Positions 1 through 7,341 of a DNA stretch of 7,950 bases are shown here, piece after piece (the first letter of the stretch is position 1; each line of letters starts with the position of its first letter). The position numbers were made by a program, and so were the translations under genes. The notes under the pieces are model-generated. The model did no database searches. It saw only the letters and a list, made by a program, of their open reading frames with translations, and was not told where the DNA came from. The stretch is from Gammaproteobacteria bacterium (GTDB lineage: Bacteria > Pseudomonadota > Gammaproteobacteria > Pseudomonadales > Azotimanducaceae): contig JABIVN010000026.1 of the NCBI GenBank assembly GCA_018667205.1, positions 1 to 7,950 on the forward strand, given 5' to 3'.

Positions 1-2822
1 ACAGAAGATTGCTTCGAAAATGGGCACATCACTCTCCGGAAAATATTCTTCATCGGCTTCATTTGGTTGAGGCAGAGCTGGCAGCACATCAGGGCAAGCA
101 ATCGAAGGCAATTAAGCATTTCGAGCTCGCGATCCGTTTCGCTCAAGAAAACGGCTATATGAATGACCTTGCCCTAGCCAATGAACGCACTGGCGAATTC
201 TACCAATCGTCAGGCAAGCCTGGCATCGCCAGGTACTTCCTTGCAAACGCAATAAAAAACTACAAGCGATGGGGAGCGAATAACAAAGTCAGGCACTTAC
301 AGAACCTGTATCCAGAATTGTATGAATCCGAATTCAGCCAGCCGCAAAAAGGCGAAAGTTTTCTGTACGGCGACGCCAGTCTGATTGATATCGACACAGT
401 CATGAAAGCCTCACAAGTCCTGGCCGGTGAAGTCGTGCTGGAAAACCTCTTAAAAAAACTAATGCAGGTTGCTTTGACCAGCACAGGTGCGAACAAAGCC
501 AGCCTGGTAATTAATACCGAAGATCGGCTGAATGTAGCAATTACGACGTCGACCCACGAAGACGGCAACGACTTTCGATTCGAAAGCGTGCCTGTCAATA
601 AATCTAACGACATCCCCGTTTCCGTTATTCTATACACATCAAGGACCAAAGAAGAGCTAACGCTTAACGATGCGGTCAACGAAGGCATTTTCACCCAGGA
701 TAAATACATCCTTCGAGAATCGCCAAAATCAATTCTCTGTGTTCCCGTCGTAAGTCAGTCACAACTAACAGCGATTCTTTACCTAGAAAACTCTCACAGT
801 ACCAATGCATTTAACAAAAACAGGGTAGCGCTGCTGAAATTACTGGCATCGCAGTCCGGGATAGCCATTGAAAATTCAAAGCTTTACCAACAGTTAAATG
901 ATTCCAAAAACAAATATCTGTCCCTCTACCAAAATGCGGTTGAGGGTATTTTCGAAGTCAACGGGACAGGCAACCTTACCAACCTTAATCTGGCTGCGGC
1001 AGCCTTGCTAGGTTACGACCTCGCCATTGTAAATCAGTCCAACATAGGACCTGATATTAGCTCCGCGTTCGTCAACCCGGAAGACTTCAAAGCATTCCAA
1101 AAGAAGCTTACCAAACAAGATCGTGTGAGCAATTATGAAACCCAGATCGTCACCCGAGAAGGCCTGAAGATCTGGGTAGAACTCTCAGGTAAAATAGTGG
1201 TTGATAAGGTGTCAGACGAGTACAAAATTGAAGGCGCTATCGTCGACATTTCGGAGCGAAAACTAAGAGAAACTGCGGAACAGGCAAGGATCAGCGCCGA
1301 GTCAGCCACAGAAACGAAAAGCCAGTTTCTGGCAAACATGAGTCATGAAATAAGGACTCCCATGAACGCGATCATTGGATACACTGACCTGACCTTAGCC
1401 ACCGGGCTCACGCTAGAACAATCGGAGCACCTGAACACAATTAAAAGCGCTTCAAGCCATCTACTACGTATTGTCAACGATATTCTTGACCTCTCACGGC
1501 TGGAATCCGGAAAGTTTACTCTGGAGCAGGTCGAATTCAGACTATCCATGGTTTTCAGGGATCTGAGTAATCTGATGAGCCTAGCGGCCGATGAGAAAAG
1601 AATTAGCCTTAATCTGCCCTCCTTCGACGATGACAAGGAACCCACCCTAATCGGAGACCCTATACGCCTCGCTCAGGTCCTGATCAACCTGGTGGGAAAC
1701 GCGATCAAGTTTACTAAGACAGGCAGTATTAATGTCACCTGGTCGGAAGAAAAAGTCTCCGAAGGTTCTATTCGACTGAATTTTCGAATCAAGGACTCAG
1801 GTCGAGGTATTGAGAGCGCTAACCTCAATACTATCTTTGAACCTTTTGCCCAGGGCGACCTGGCACCAGGTGACGCAGGCACCGGGCTCGGCTTGTCTAT
1901 CAGCCGTCAACTTGCTCAGACGATGGGGGGCGAACTGGCCGCGAACAGCAAGCTCGGGAAAGGTAGCACCTTCTACTTTTCCGCAATTGTCCAGAAGTTG
2001 CCTGCGAGCCACATCCATGCAATCGCGCCAACCTCCCAAGTCACGTTGACGACGGATGCTGAGGTGCTTTTGGTCGAGGACAATCTAATTAATCAAAAGC
2101 TCACCTGTCTGATGCTCGAAAAACGAGGTTTTAGAGTGACCGTGACGGGTAATGGAAAAGAAGCACTGGAAGCACTTGCCAAACAAAGTTACGCGGTTGT
2201 ACTAATGGATATTCGAATGCCAGTGCTGGACGGCTTGGAAACCATAAAACGTATTCGCATGAACCCTGCAATCCGCTCTAATCTTGTCATCGCGATCTCG
2301 GCTGGCGTTCTTGAGGCAGAGGAAAATCTAGCACTGGACGCAGGGTTTGATCACTTCCTAACCAAACCGATAGATTTCAACGCCTTGCAGAATATCCTCT
2401 TTGATAAACAGTCCATTCAACCTGTTACCGGGAAAGAAAAACAGCAAACCAAGACAGAGACTTTTATTTCGAGCGTTGATTTTAGTAACGCAATAGAACG
2501 GTTAGGCGGTGACCTGGAGTTTTTCCACACACTCACTGACGACTACGTTGATATTTATGAAAATGCCGATGAAACATTCGCAGACTTCCTGACGATCCAG
2601 GATCTTGAACAGGCTGAACGGCTCGCGCATAACATTGCAGGGTTGGCAGGCACATTCGGCGCCGAAAAATTAATGCTGATCGCAAGAAAAGTAGAACAGG
2701 AACTGAGGGACAACGAACTTTCCCAGGAAAGCATCACGGCCTTCACACAAGAGCTAGGGAATTTAATTACCGCCATCAAAGACTTCAAAAAATTTCATGA
2801 ACGCAGCACGCCAGCGACATAA
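1..2822 (+). CDS. Hybrid sensor histidine kinase (TPR linker-GAF-PAS-HisKA-HATPase-REC-Hpt), 5' partial
   Basis: This is the C-terminal part of a large cytoplasmic signalling kinase with an internal phosphorelay. The frame is open to the left edge; the TTG at 9 is not a credible start. Counting from that TTG: helical TPR-like linker 10-102 (YKRWGA, 85-90), GAF 130-295, PAS/PAC 303-420, HisKA 437-505 with phospho-accepting His446 in MSHEIRTP, HATPase 550-665 (N-box NLVGN ending at Asn564, G1 DSGRG 596-600, G2 GTGLG 624-628), receiver 685-795 (acidic Glu690/Asp691, phospho-acceptor Asp734, Lys786), and Hpt 830-935 with His874 in AHNIAG. All catalytic residues are present. No membrane segment is visible. 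The linker followed by GAF (ASQVLAGEVVLENLLKKLM) is typical of trifunctional Ser/Thr kinase/ATPase/histidine kinase proteins, so about 1,000 upstream residues are inferred. The gene converges on ttcA and no partner response regulator lies in the window. Confidence 0.95.
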   Translation, partial: RRLLRKWAHHSPENILHRLHLVEAELAAHQGKQSKAIKHFELAIRFAQENGYMNDLALANERTGEFYQSSGKPGIARYFLANAIKNYKRWGANNKVRHLQNLYPELYESEFSQPQKGESFLYGDASLIDIDTVMKASQVLAGEVVLENLLKKLMQVALTSTGANKASLVINTEDRLNVAITTSTHEDGNDFRFESVPVNKSNDIPVSVILYTSRTKEELTLNDAVNEGIFTQDKYILRESPKSILCVPVVSQSQLTAILYLENSHSTNAFNKNRVALLKLLASQSGIAIENSKLYQQLNDSKNKYLSLYQNAVEGIFEVNGTGNLTNLNLAAAALLGYDLAIVNQSNIGPDISSAFVNPEDFKAFQKKLTKQDRVSNYETQIVTREGLKIWVELSGKIVVDKVSDEYKIEGAIVDISERKLRETAEQARISAESATETKSQFLANMSHEIRTPMNAIIGYTDLTLATGLTLEQSEHLNTIKSASSHLLRIVNDILDLSRLESGKFTLEQVEFRLSMVFRDLSNLMSLAADEKRISLNLPSFDDDKEPTLIGDPIRLAQVLINLVGNAIKFTKTGSINVTWSEEKVSEGSIRLNFRIKDSGRGIESANLNTIFEPFAQGDLAPGDAGTGLGLSISRQLAQTMGGELAANSKLGKGSTFYFSAIVQKLPASHIHAIAPTSQVTLTTDAEVLLVEDNLINQKLTCLMLEKRGFRVTVTGNGKEALEALAKQSYAVVLMDIRMPVLDGLETIKRIRMNPAIRSNLVIAISAGVLEAEENLALDAGFDHFLTKPIDFNALQNILFDKQSIQPVTGKEKQQTKTETFISSVDFSNAIERLGGDLEFFHTLTDDYVDIYENADETFADFLTIQDLEQAERLAHNIAGLAGTFGAEKLMLIARKVEQELRDNELSQESITAFTQELGNLITAIKDFKKFHERSTPAT

Positions 2823-2862
2823 GCCCTTAGCCAAACAATAAAAGCCCTTAGCCAAACAGTAA
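2821..2862. repeat. Two-copy 21-bp tandem repeat between convergent genes
   Basis: Two adjacent 21-base units, 2821-2841 and 2842-2862, differ at one base (A at 2838, G at 2859). Both begin AAGCCCTTAGCCAAACA and end in TAA. The first copy begins inside the TAA stop of the sensor kinase gene, and the second ends five bases before the ttcA stop codon. I see no inverted repeat with a T-tract here, so it is not an obvious terminator. A recent local duplication is the simplest reading. Confidence 0.85.
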
Positions 2863-2867
2863 TGCCT

Positions 2868-3692
2868 TTAGAGGTTTACCACATCCAACGGCTTAATCTG
2901 CTTCCGCTGTTTTTCTTCCAGCCCTGAGAAGTCAAACAGTCCCCGGTCGGCAAGATGCGATGGCACAACGTCGGTCATCGCTCGATATATTGACGCCAGT
3001 CTTCCGGGATGAAGCGTGTCCCACTCCTGAAGCATATCCTTAATAACCTGACGCTGCAGGTTGTCCTGCGACCCACATAGATTACAAGGAATGATTGGCA
3101 TCGCTTTAAGCTCGGCATATCGCTCAATGTCTTTCTCACGACAGTAGGCTAAGGGCCTGATAACCATATTCTGTCCATCATCACTTAGCAGTTTGGCTGG
3201 CATTGTTTTCAACTTGCCACCATGAAACAGGTTCAAAAATAGCGTTTCGATCATGTCATCTCGGTGGTGGCCAAGCGCTATCTTTGTATAGCCATTCTGC
3301 TTAGCGAATTTATATAAAATACCGCAACGGAATCGTGAGAACCAGCCACAGTAGGTCTTTCCTTCGGCCACCATGTCAGTCACCAGCGAATAGGTATCTT
3401 CTTCCAATATCCTGTAATCAACCCCAAGCTGTTCGAAATATCGCGGCAGAACTTCCTCAGGAAAACCGGGCTGTTTCTGGTCAAGGTTCACCGCTAGCAA
3501 CTCGAAATTAATCGGTGCGTGATCTCTCAGACTCAGTAAGATATCCAACATGGTCAAGGAATCCTTACCACCGGAGATACAAACCATGATGCGGTCGCCA
3601 TCTTGGATCATATTGAAATCTGCAATCGCTTTTCCGGTTTCGTGGCGAAGCTTCTTGTTCACCTTGTTGAGTTCCAATCTTAAGTCAGCCAT
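2868..3692 (-). CDS. ttcA: TtcA, tRNA 2-thiocytidine(32) synthetase
   Basis: TtcA thiolates cytidine 32 in the anticodon loop of certain tRNAs, using ATP to activate the base and a [4Fe-4S] cluster for sulfur transfer, in the cytoplasm. The 274-residue product (E. coli TtcA is about 311) has the PP-loop SGGKDS at 40-45, the family block [14 protein letters not shown] (67-80), GHHRDD (141-146), [12 protein letters not shown] (178-189), the cysteine pair CNLC (203-206) followed by GSQ, and VVPSHLADR (242-250). ATG at 3692 gives the expected N-terminus; only a weak ribosome-binding site precedes it. Oddity: the usual CxxC (CSLCSRLRRG in E. coli as I recall it) reads [10 protein letters not shown] at 115-124, so the second cysteine is Phe118 and a new Cys123 has appeared. 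The gene stands alone, divergent from the deacetylase and convergent with the kinase gene. Family assignment is firm; full activity is less certain because of the motif change. Confidence 0.95.
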   Translation of the reverse strand: MADLRLELNKVNKKLRHETGKAIADFNMIQDGDRIMVCISGGKDSLTMLDILLSLRDHAPINFELLAVNLDQKQPGFPEEVLPRYFEQLGVDYRILEEDTYSLVTDMVAEGKTYCGWFSRFRCGILYKFAKQNGYTKIALGHHRDDMIETLFLNLFHGGKLKTMPAKLLSDDGQNMVIRPLAYCREKDIERYAELKAMPIIPCNLCGSQDNLQRQVIKDMLQEWDTLHPGRLASIYRAMTDVVPSHLADRGLFDFSGLEEKQRKQIKPLDVVNL

Positions 3693-3693
3693 C

Positions 3694-3703
3694 AGAATAT
3701 TCT
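3694..3703. repeat. 10-bp perfect palindrome in front of ttcA
   Basis: AGAATATTCT is a perfect inverted repeat that ends one base from the ttcA start codon and overlaps the first copy of a direct repeat. It occupies the place where a ribosome-binding site should be. It may be a small operator half-site or simply AT-rich chance sequence; flanking bases do not extend the symmetry. Confidence 0.4.
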
Positions 3704-3733
3704 ACACGTTGCTCGGAAGCAGCATTCTACACG
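3699..3733. repeat. Direct repeat ATTCTACACG flanking a small hairpin
   Basis: ATTCTACACG occurs at 3699-3708 and again at 3724-3733, a 25-bp period, inside the 64-bp divergent region between ttcA and the deacetylase. The sequence between the copies, 3708-3723, can pair as a six-base stem (GTTGCT with AGCAGC, one G-T pair) around a CGGA loop. On the minus strand each repeat reads CGTGTAGAAT and so contains a -10-like TAGAAT. It could be a regulator site or a promoter duplication. Confidence 0.5.
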
Positions 3734-3752
3734 GAACCACATTTCATAAGAA
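3724..3752 (-). promoter_or_regulatory. Possible ttcA promoter
   Basis: On the minus strand TTCTTA (3752-3747; three of six consensus -35 bases) is separated by 17 bases from TAGAAT (3729-3724; five of six consensus -10 bases). Transcription would begin near 3717, giving a leader of about 25 bases before the ATG at 3692. The -35 is poor, so this is only a candidate. Confidence 0.3.
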
Positions 3753-3756
3753 ACTT

Positions 3757-4788
3757 ATGGCTGGCGCACTGGCCTGCGTTTTAACGGCACACTTGGAGGC
3801 TGGGGTTGTTCTTCTCTATCATCATGTGGATGAAGACACGCCCGCAATTACCAGCATTGCACCCGATCAGTTCAACCGGCACCTGGACATCATCGAAGCG
3901 GAAGGCTTCACGGTCCTACCCCTCGATGAGCTGGTCAAAAGGTCTATGGCCACTTCGAACGGGTCTGAAAAGAGTGATGAGAAGATCGTTGCCATCACAT
4001 TTGACGATGCCTACCGCAGCATCTATACCACCGCATTTCCCAATCTTCAGGCAAGAAGCTGGCCTTTCACTATTTTTGTCGCGACCAATCTAATAGAGGC
4101 TAAAAACCCTCACTATCTGACGTGGGCACAGCTAACCGAAATGTCCATGCACGGCGCCACGATCGCGAATCACACCAGCAGTCACACCCATATGATCAGG
4201 CGTCTTGAGACAGAAACGACAGACCAATGGAAAGGTCGGATGACAAAAGAACTGTTAACGGCGAAACGGCTTTTGGTGAAACACGGTCTGGATTCCAATC
4301 TGTTTGCTTACCCCTATGGCGAGTATGATGAAGAAACCCTAAACCTAGTGGCTGACTTGAAAATGATCGGTTTTGGGCAGCAAAGCGGAGCAATTGGGCC
4401 GCATTCAAACCCCCTGCTGTTGCCTCGCTATCCGCTTGCGGGTATTTATGTCGGTGAAACCGCTTTCAGAGATAAGCTTCGCAGCCTGCCGTTACCTGTC
4501 CTGCACCCAGAGGTCGAGCCCACGGTGTCAGATAACCTTAAACCGGTCCTGGAACTGTCCTTCTTAGAAGACACCATAAACCTGTCACGACTCACCTGTT
4601 ACGGACCTGGTGGGCTGATGGCATTATCGGAAACACACTCGTTGAAGGTCTTGGCGACGCCGACCAAAGCCGTATCGGTCGGCAGAACACGGTATAATTG
4701 CACCTTGCCAAAAGCAAACCGGTTTTACTGGTTCTCACAATTATGGATCAGAAAAGAAAACGACGGCTCTTGGTATGACGAACCGTAA
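3757..4788 (+). CDS. Exported polysaccharide deacetylase family protein (NodB fold)
   Basis: This is a carbohydrate esterase family 4 type protein, expected to remove acetyl groups from an N-acetylated glycan in the periplasm or envelope. From ATG 3757 it has 343 residues. Residues 1-15 are hydrophobic and end in a plausible signal peptidase site (AHLEA), then LLYHHVDED (19-27). NodB motifs follow: TFDDAY (81-86) with catalytic Asp83 and metal-binding Asp84, NHTSSH (138-143) giving metal ligands His139 and His143, and FAYPYGEYD (183-191). A C-terminal module (about 265-343) holds the only two cysteines of the mature chain, Cys281 and Cys315. The frame is open back to 3550, over the 5' part of ttcA on the other strand, so I prefer ATG 3757. 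A TTG at 3709 would add a lysine-bearing n-region (HKK) and make a better signal peptide, so the start is uncertain. The substrate is unknown; no biosynthesis locus is adjacent. Confidence 0.9.
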   Translation: MAGALACVLTAHLEAGVVLLYHHVDEDTPAITSIAPDQFNRHLDIIEAEGFTVLPLDELVKRSMATSNGSEKSDEKIVAITFDDAYRSIYTTAFPNLQARSWPFTIFVATNLIEAKNPHYLTWAQLTEMSMHGATIANHTSSHTHMIRRLETETTDQWKGRMTKELLTAKRLLVKHGLDSNLFAYPYGEYDEETLNLVADLKMIGFGQQSGAIGPHSNPLLLPRYPLAGIYVGETAFRDKLRSLPLPVLHPEVEPTVSDNLKPVLELSFLEDTINLSRLTCYGPGGLMALSETHSLKVLATPTKAVSVGRTRYNCTLPKANRFYWFSQLWIRKENDGSWYDEP

Positions 4789-4836
4789 TGGCAAACCCCT
4801 GTAACCCTGAAGCTAACCGTGAATGAACGCTAGTCG
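4789..4836. other. Short convergent gap without clear terminator
   Basis: The deacetylase stop and the permease stop are 48 bases apart. The only symmetry is CTAGTCGCTAG (4830-4840), a four-base stem that reaches into the permease stop codon and has no T-tract. I see no intrinsic terminator for either gene. Confidence 0.5.
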
Positions 4837-7338
4837 CTAGGCAAGTTCTCGTAGGACACTGGCGGGAGGTGTGTCAACAACCCTACGGGTGGCAAAGGTC
4901 CCAACGGCACCAATCAGGACCGTTCCCGCAACCGGACCCAACACCCAAAGTTCATGGTTCATTTCATAATCCAACTCGAAAATTTCTGTTTGCAGCATAA
5001 AAACAGTGATTTCGGCCCCAACAGTCGCCAGAATACCGGCGAAAAAACCCAGCGCGCAGAACTCGATCGCCAAACTGCCCAATATCAGCCTTCTGCTAGC
5101 GCCCAGCGTCCGCAGGATTGCGTGTTGTTTCATTCGTTCATCCATTGATGCTTGGATACTGGCCAGCAGGACAAGCCCACCAGAACCGATGATCAGTACC
5201 AACACCAGCTCAATCGCCAAAGTGACCTGGCTTATGATTCGCTGTACCTGTTCGATCAGGGCATCAATCTCAATGACGGTCATTGTCGGGTGAGCTTTTA
5301 GTAAGTCGTTAAGAAAGAGCTTCTGCTCTTTCTGAAGATTAAAGCTCGTCATAAAAGTCGATGGGAAATCCTCGAGGGTTCCCGGCGCAAAGATTATGTA
5401 GAAGTTCGGTTGCATGTTGTCCCAGGCAACCGTTCTGATGCTCGCAATTCGTGTTTCTACTTCCCTGCCTTGAATCGTGAACACCAATTCGTCGCCAACT
5501 TTTAGTTGGTTACGGGAAGCAAGATCTTTTTCCAGCGAGACCAGCGCGGGCCCTAAGTAATTCTCGTCCCACCATTCCCCTGCTATAACAATGTTGTCAT
5601 CGGGCAGCACACCGGACCAGGTCAGGTTTCTCCCTGAGCTCGACCCCGGCGCTTCCCTTCCCGAATGCTGAAGACGCTTGTCCCTATCAGAGGCTGATTC
5701 TCCATTCACGCTGCTGACTCGACCCCGGATCATCGGGTACAGCGGTTGACTGTCGACCCCGTTTTCTGCAAGCAACCTCTTAATTGGCTGGACATCCTCC
5801 TGCGTAATATTAATGGCGAAATGGTTAGGCGCATCCGCTGGGATTTGAGATTGCCACTCGGTAATAAGTGCCGTTCTAACCAAGTACAATATCAGGAGCA
5901 GCATGATTGCCAGTCCGAAAACCAGTATCTGCATGGTATTTTCCTGTCCGCGTCTCTGCATACCTGCCAGCGCCAATCGCCAGGCACTACCCGCTTGCAT
6001 ACCCAAAACTCGGCCGCTGCGAAGCAGCAGAAACGCAACGCCAAACAGCAGTACTAACGATATTACGGCGCCACTGAAAATCATTACTGTTAGCTTCAGA
6101 TCCTGTGAATACCACCACATAAGGCCAAGCGTTCCTAAAACGGCGAAACTATAGGTCATCATGCCTGCAGCACCGGCGTCACCGAGATCGCGGCGAATGA
6201 CCCTAACCGGATCAATTGAACGAAGTTTGAGCAGCGGCGGCAACGCAAAACTTAAGAGACAGATAAAACCCGTAACCAGTCCCAGCAACACCGGACGCAT
6301 CGAAGGCTCTGGCAGTTCTATCGGAATATAGGGCGCTAGAATTTTCGCCACCCCCATCTGCATGCCATAGCCAATCGCCGCACCAAAGAGGGTTGCTGTA
6401 GAACCAAGCGTGACAAAGATAGTGATAAAAATCATGTCCACAGAGCGTGGCGTCGCTCCAAGCGTTTTCATAATAGCGACATGATCATAGTGCCTAAGGC
6501 TGTATCGCTGCGCAGCAAGGGCTATAGCAACACCAGCGAGCACGACTCCCAGCAAGCTACCCAGCAAAAGAAAACGTTCTCCGCGGTCAAGCGCGTTACC
6601 TATTCCCTCGGCACCTTCCTTCACCCCAAAAATCCGTGCCTCGAGGCCCAGTCTTGGCTTCACCCACGCTTCAAAATCCGCGAGACTTTTTCGATCGCCC
6701 GCAAACAGATATCGATAAGTCAGACGACTTCCCGGTTGAACCACTTCCGTCGCCGGAACATCAGCCATATTCATTAACACCCGCGGTCCGGCACTACTAA
6801 AGCCGCCCCCCCTATCAGGTTCTTTTATCAGCACACGGGTAACAGGAATACTAAAGGCTCCCACGTCCAACAGATCCCCGGGCGCTATATCAAGGGATGA
6901 AAATAATCGGCTTTCAATCCAGACCTCCCCGGGCGCGGGACCCTCATCGACCGGTGCCCCTCTGACAAAGGGTTGATCTCCGGCAATCAGTTTCCCACGC
7001 AGCGGATAATACCGGTCCACTGCTTTTACCGAGGTAAACTGCGCCCTCTCCTCAGAAAAAACCATCGAAAGGAAACCTAGCGTTTCAGAGGTTCTGAGCC
7101 CAAGAGATGTCGCGTAGCTAACAATGTCGACATCTATAGGTTGGTCAGAGGAAATCACCTTGTCAGCGGCAAGAAAGGTCGCAGACTGCGTTAACAGCGC
7201 CTGTTGCAATCGATCCACAAAAAGCGACACCGTGGTCACTGAACCCACTGCAATCACGAGTGATGCCAGCAGGAGCGTCAACTCGCCTGCACGCCAGTCA
7301 CGCCAAAGCAGTTTCAGCGCCAAAGAAATTAGTTTCAC
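4837..7338 (-). CDS. ybbP: YbbP-like ABC transporter permease with two FtsX modules
   Basis: This is the 833-residue membrane subunit of a type VII (MacB/FtsX-like) ABC complex in the inner membrane. These systems use ATP-driven mechanical movement to act on periplasmic or membrane substrates rather than to pump solutes. About ten membrane segments can be seen: 20-40, 256-277, 303-330, 348-368, 394-410, 416-439, 468-488, 705-730, 750-782 and 797-816. Two large periplasmic domains (about 41-255 and 490-704) separate them. Each FtsX half has the same cytoplasmic coupling motif: AIMKTLGATPRSV (288-300) and AILRTLGASRRLI (740-752). Start is GTG at 7338, three bases after the ATPase stop, with GGTGG seven bases upstream, so the two genes are one translationally linked operon. 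The length and two fused FtsX halves fit YbbP and exclude single-module LolC/LolE or MacB. In E. coli the YbbAP complex is linked to the thioesterase TesA; I infer a similar role here. Confidence 0.92.
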   Translation of the reverse strand: MKLISLALKLLWRDWRAGELTLLLASLVIAVGSVTTVSLFVDRLQQALLTQSATFLAADKVISSDQPIDVDIVSYATSLGLRTSETLGFLSMVFSEERAQFTSVKAVDRYYPLRGKLIAGDQPFVRGAPVDEGPAPGEVWIESRLFSSLDIAPGDLLDVGAFSIPVTRVLIKEPDRGGGFSSAGPRVLMNMADVPATEVVQPGSRLTYRYLFAGDRKSLADFEAWVKPRLGLEARIFGVKEGAEGIGNALDRGERFLLLGSLLGVVLAGVAIALAAQRYSLRHYDHVAIMKTLGATPRSVDMIFITIFVTLGSTATLFGAAIGYGMQMGVAKILAPYIPIELPEPSMRPVLLGLVTGFICLLSFALPPLLKLRSIDPVRVIRRDLGDAGAAGMMTYSFAVLGTLGLMWWYSQDLKLTVMIFSGAVISLVLLFGVAFLLLRSGRVLGMQAGSAWRLALAGMQRRGQENTMQILVFGLAIMLLLILYLVRTALITEWQSQIPADAPNHFAINITQEDVQPIKRLLAENGVDSQPLYPMIRGRVSSVNGESASDRDKRLQHSGREAPGSSSGRNLTWSGVLPDDNIVIAGEWWDENYLGPALVSLEKDLASRNQLKVGDELVFTIQGREVETRIASIRTVAWDNMQPNFYIIFAPGTLEDFPSTFMTSFNLQKEQKLFLNDLLKAHPTMTVIEIDALIEQVQRIISQVTLAIELVLVLIIGSGGLVLLASIQASMDERMKQHAILRTLGASRRLILGSLAIEFCALGFFAGILATVGAEITVFMLQTEIFELDYEMNHELWVLGPVAGTVLIGAVGTFATRRVVDTPPASVLRELA

Positions 7339-7341
7339 GAA

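Noticed and set aside
1797..2049. Overlapping open frames on both strands inside the kinase gene
   Set aside because: They lie over the HATPase and linker codons, have no recognisable motif and no ribosome-binding site; shadows of the real gene.
3147..3156. GGCTAAGGGC inside ttcA is the exact reverse complement of part of the 21-bp repeat
   Set aside because: Ten bases, about 300 bases away and within conserved coding sequence (the IRPLAY codons); most likely coincidence.
3550..3756. Upstream extension of the deacetylase frame over the 5' part of ttcA
   Set aside because: It runs antisense to conserved ttcA motifs, including the PP-loop, and its translation has no deacetylase features; it is an open frame by chance.
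4954..6777. Several plus-strand open frames of 64-103 codons opposite the permease gene
   Set aside because: They are antisense to conserved FtsX sequence, have low-complexity products and no start signals; shadows.
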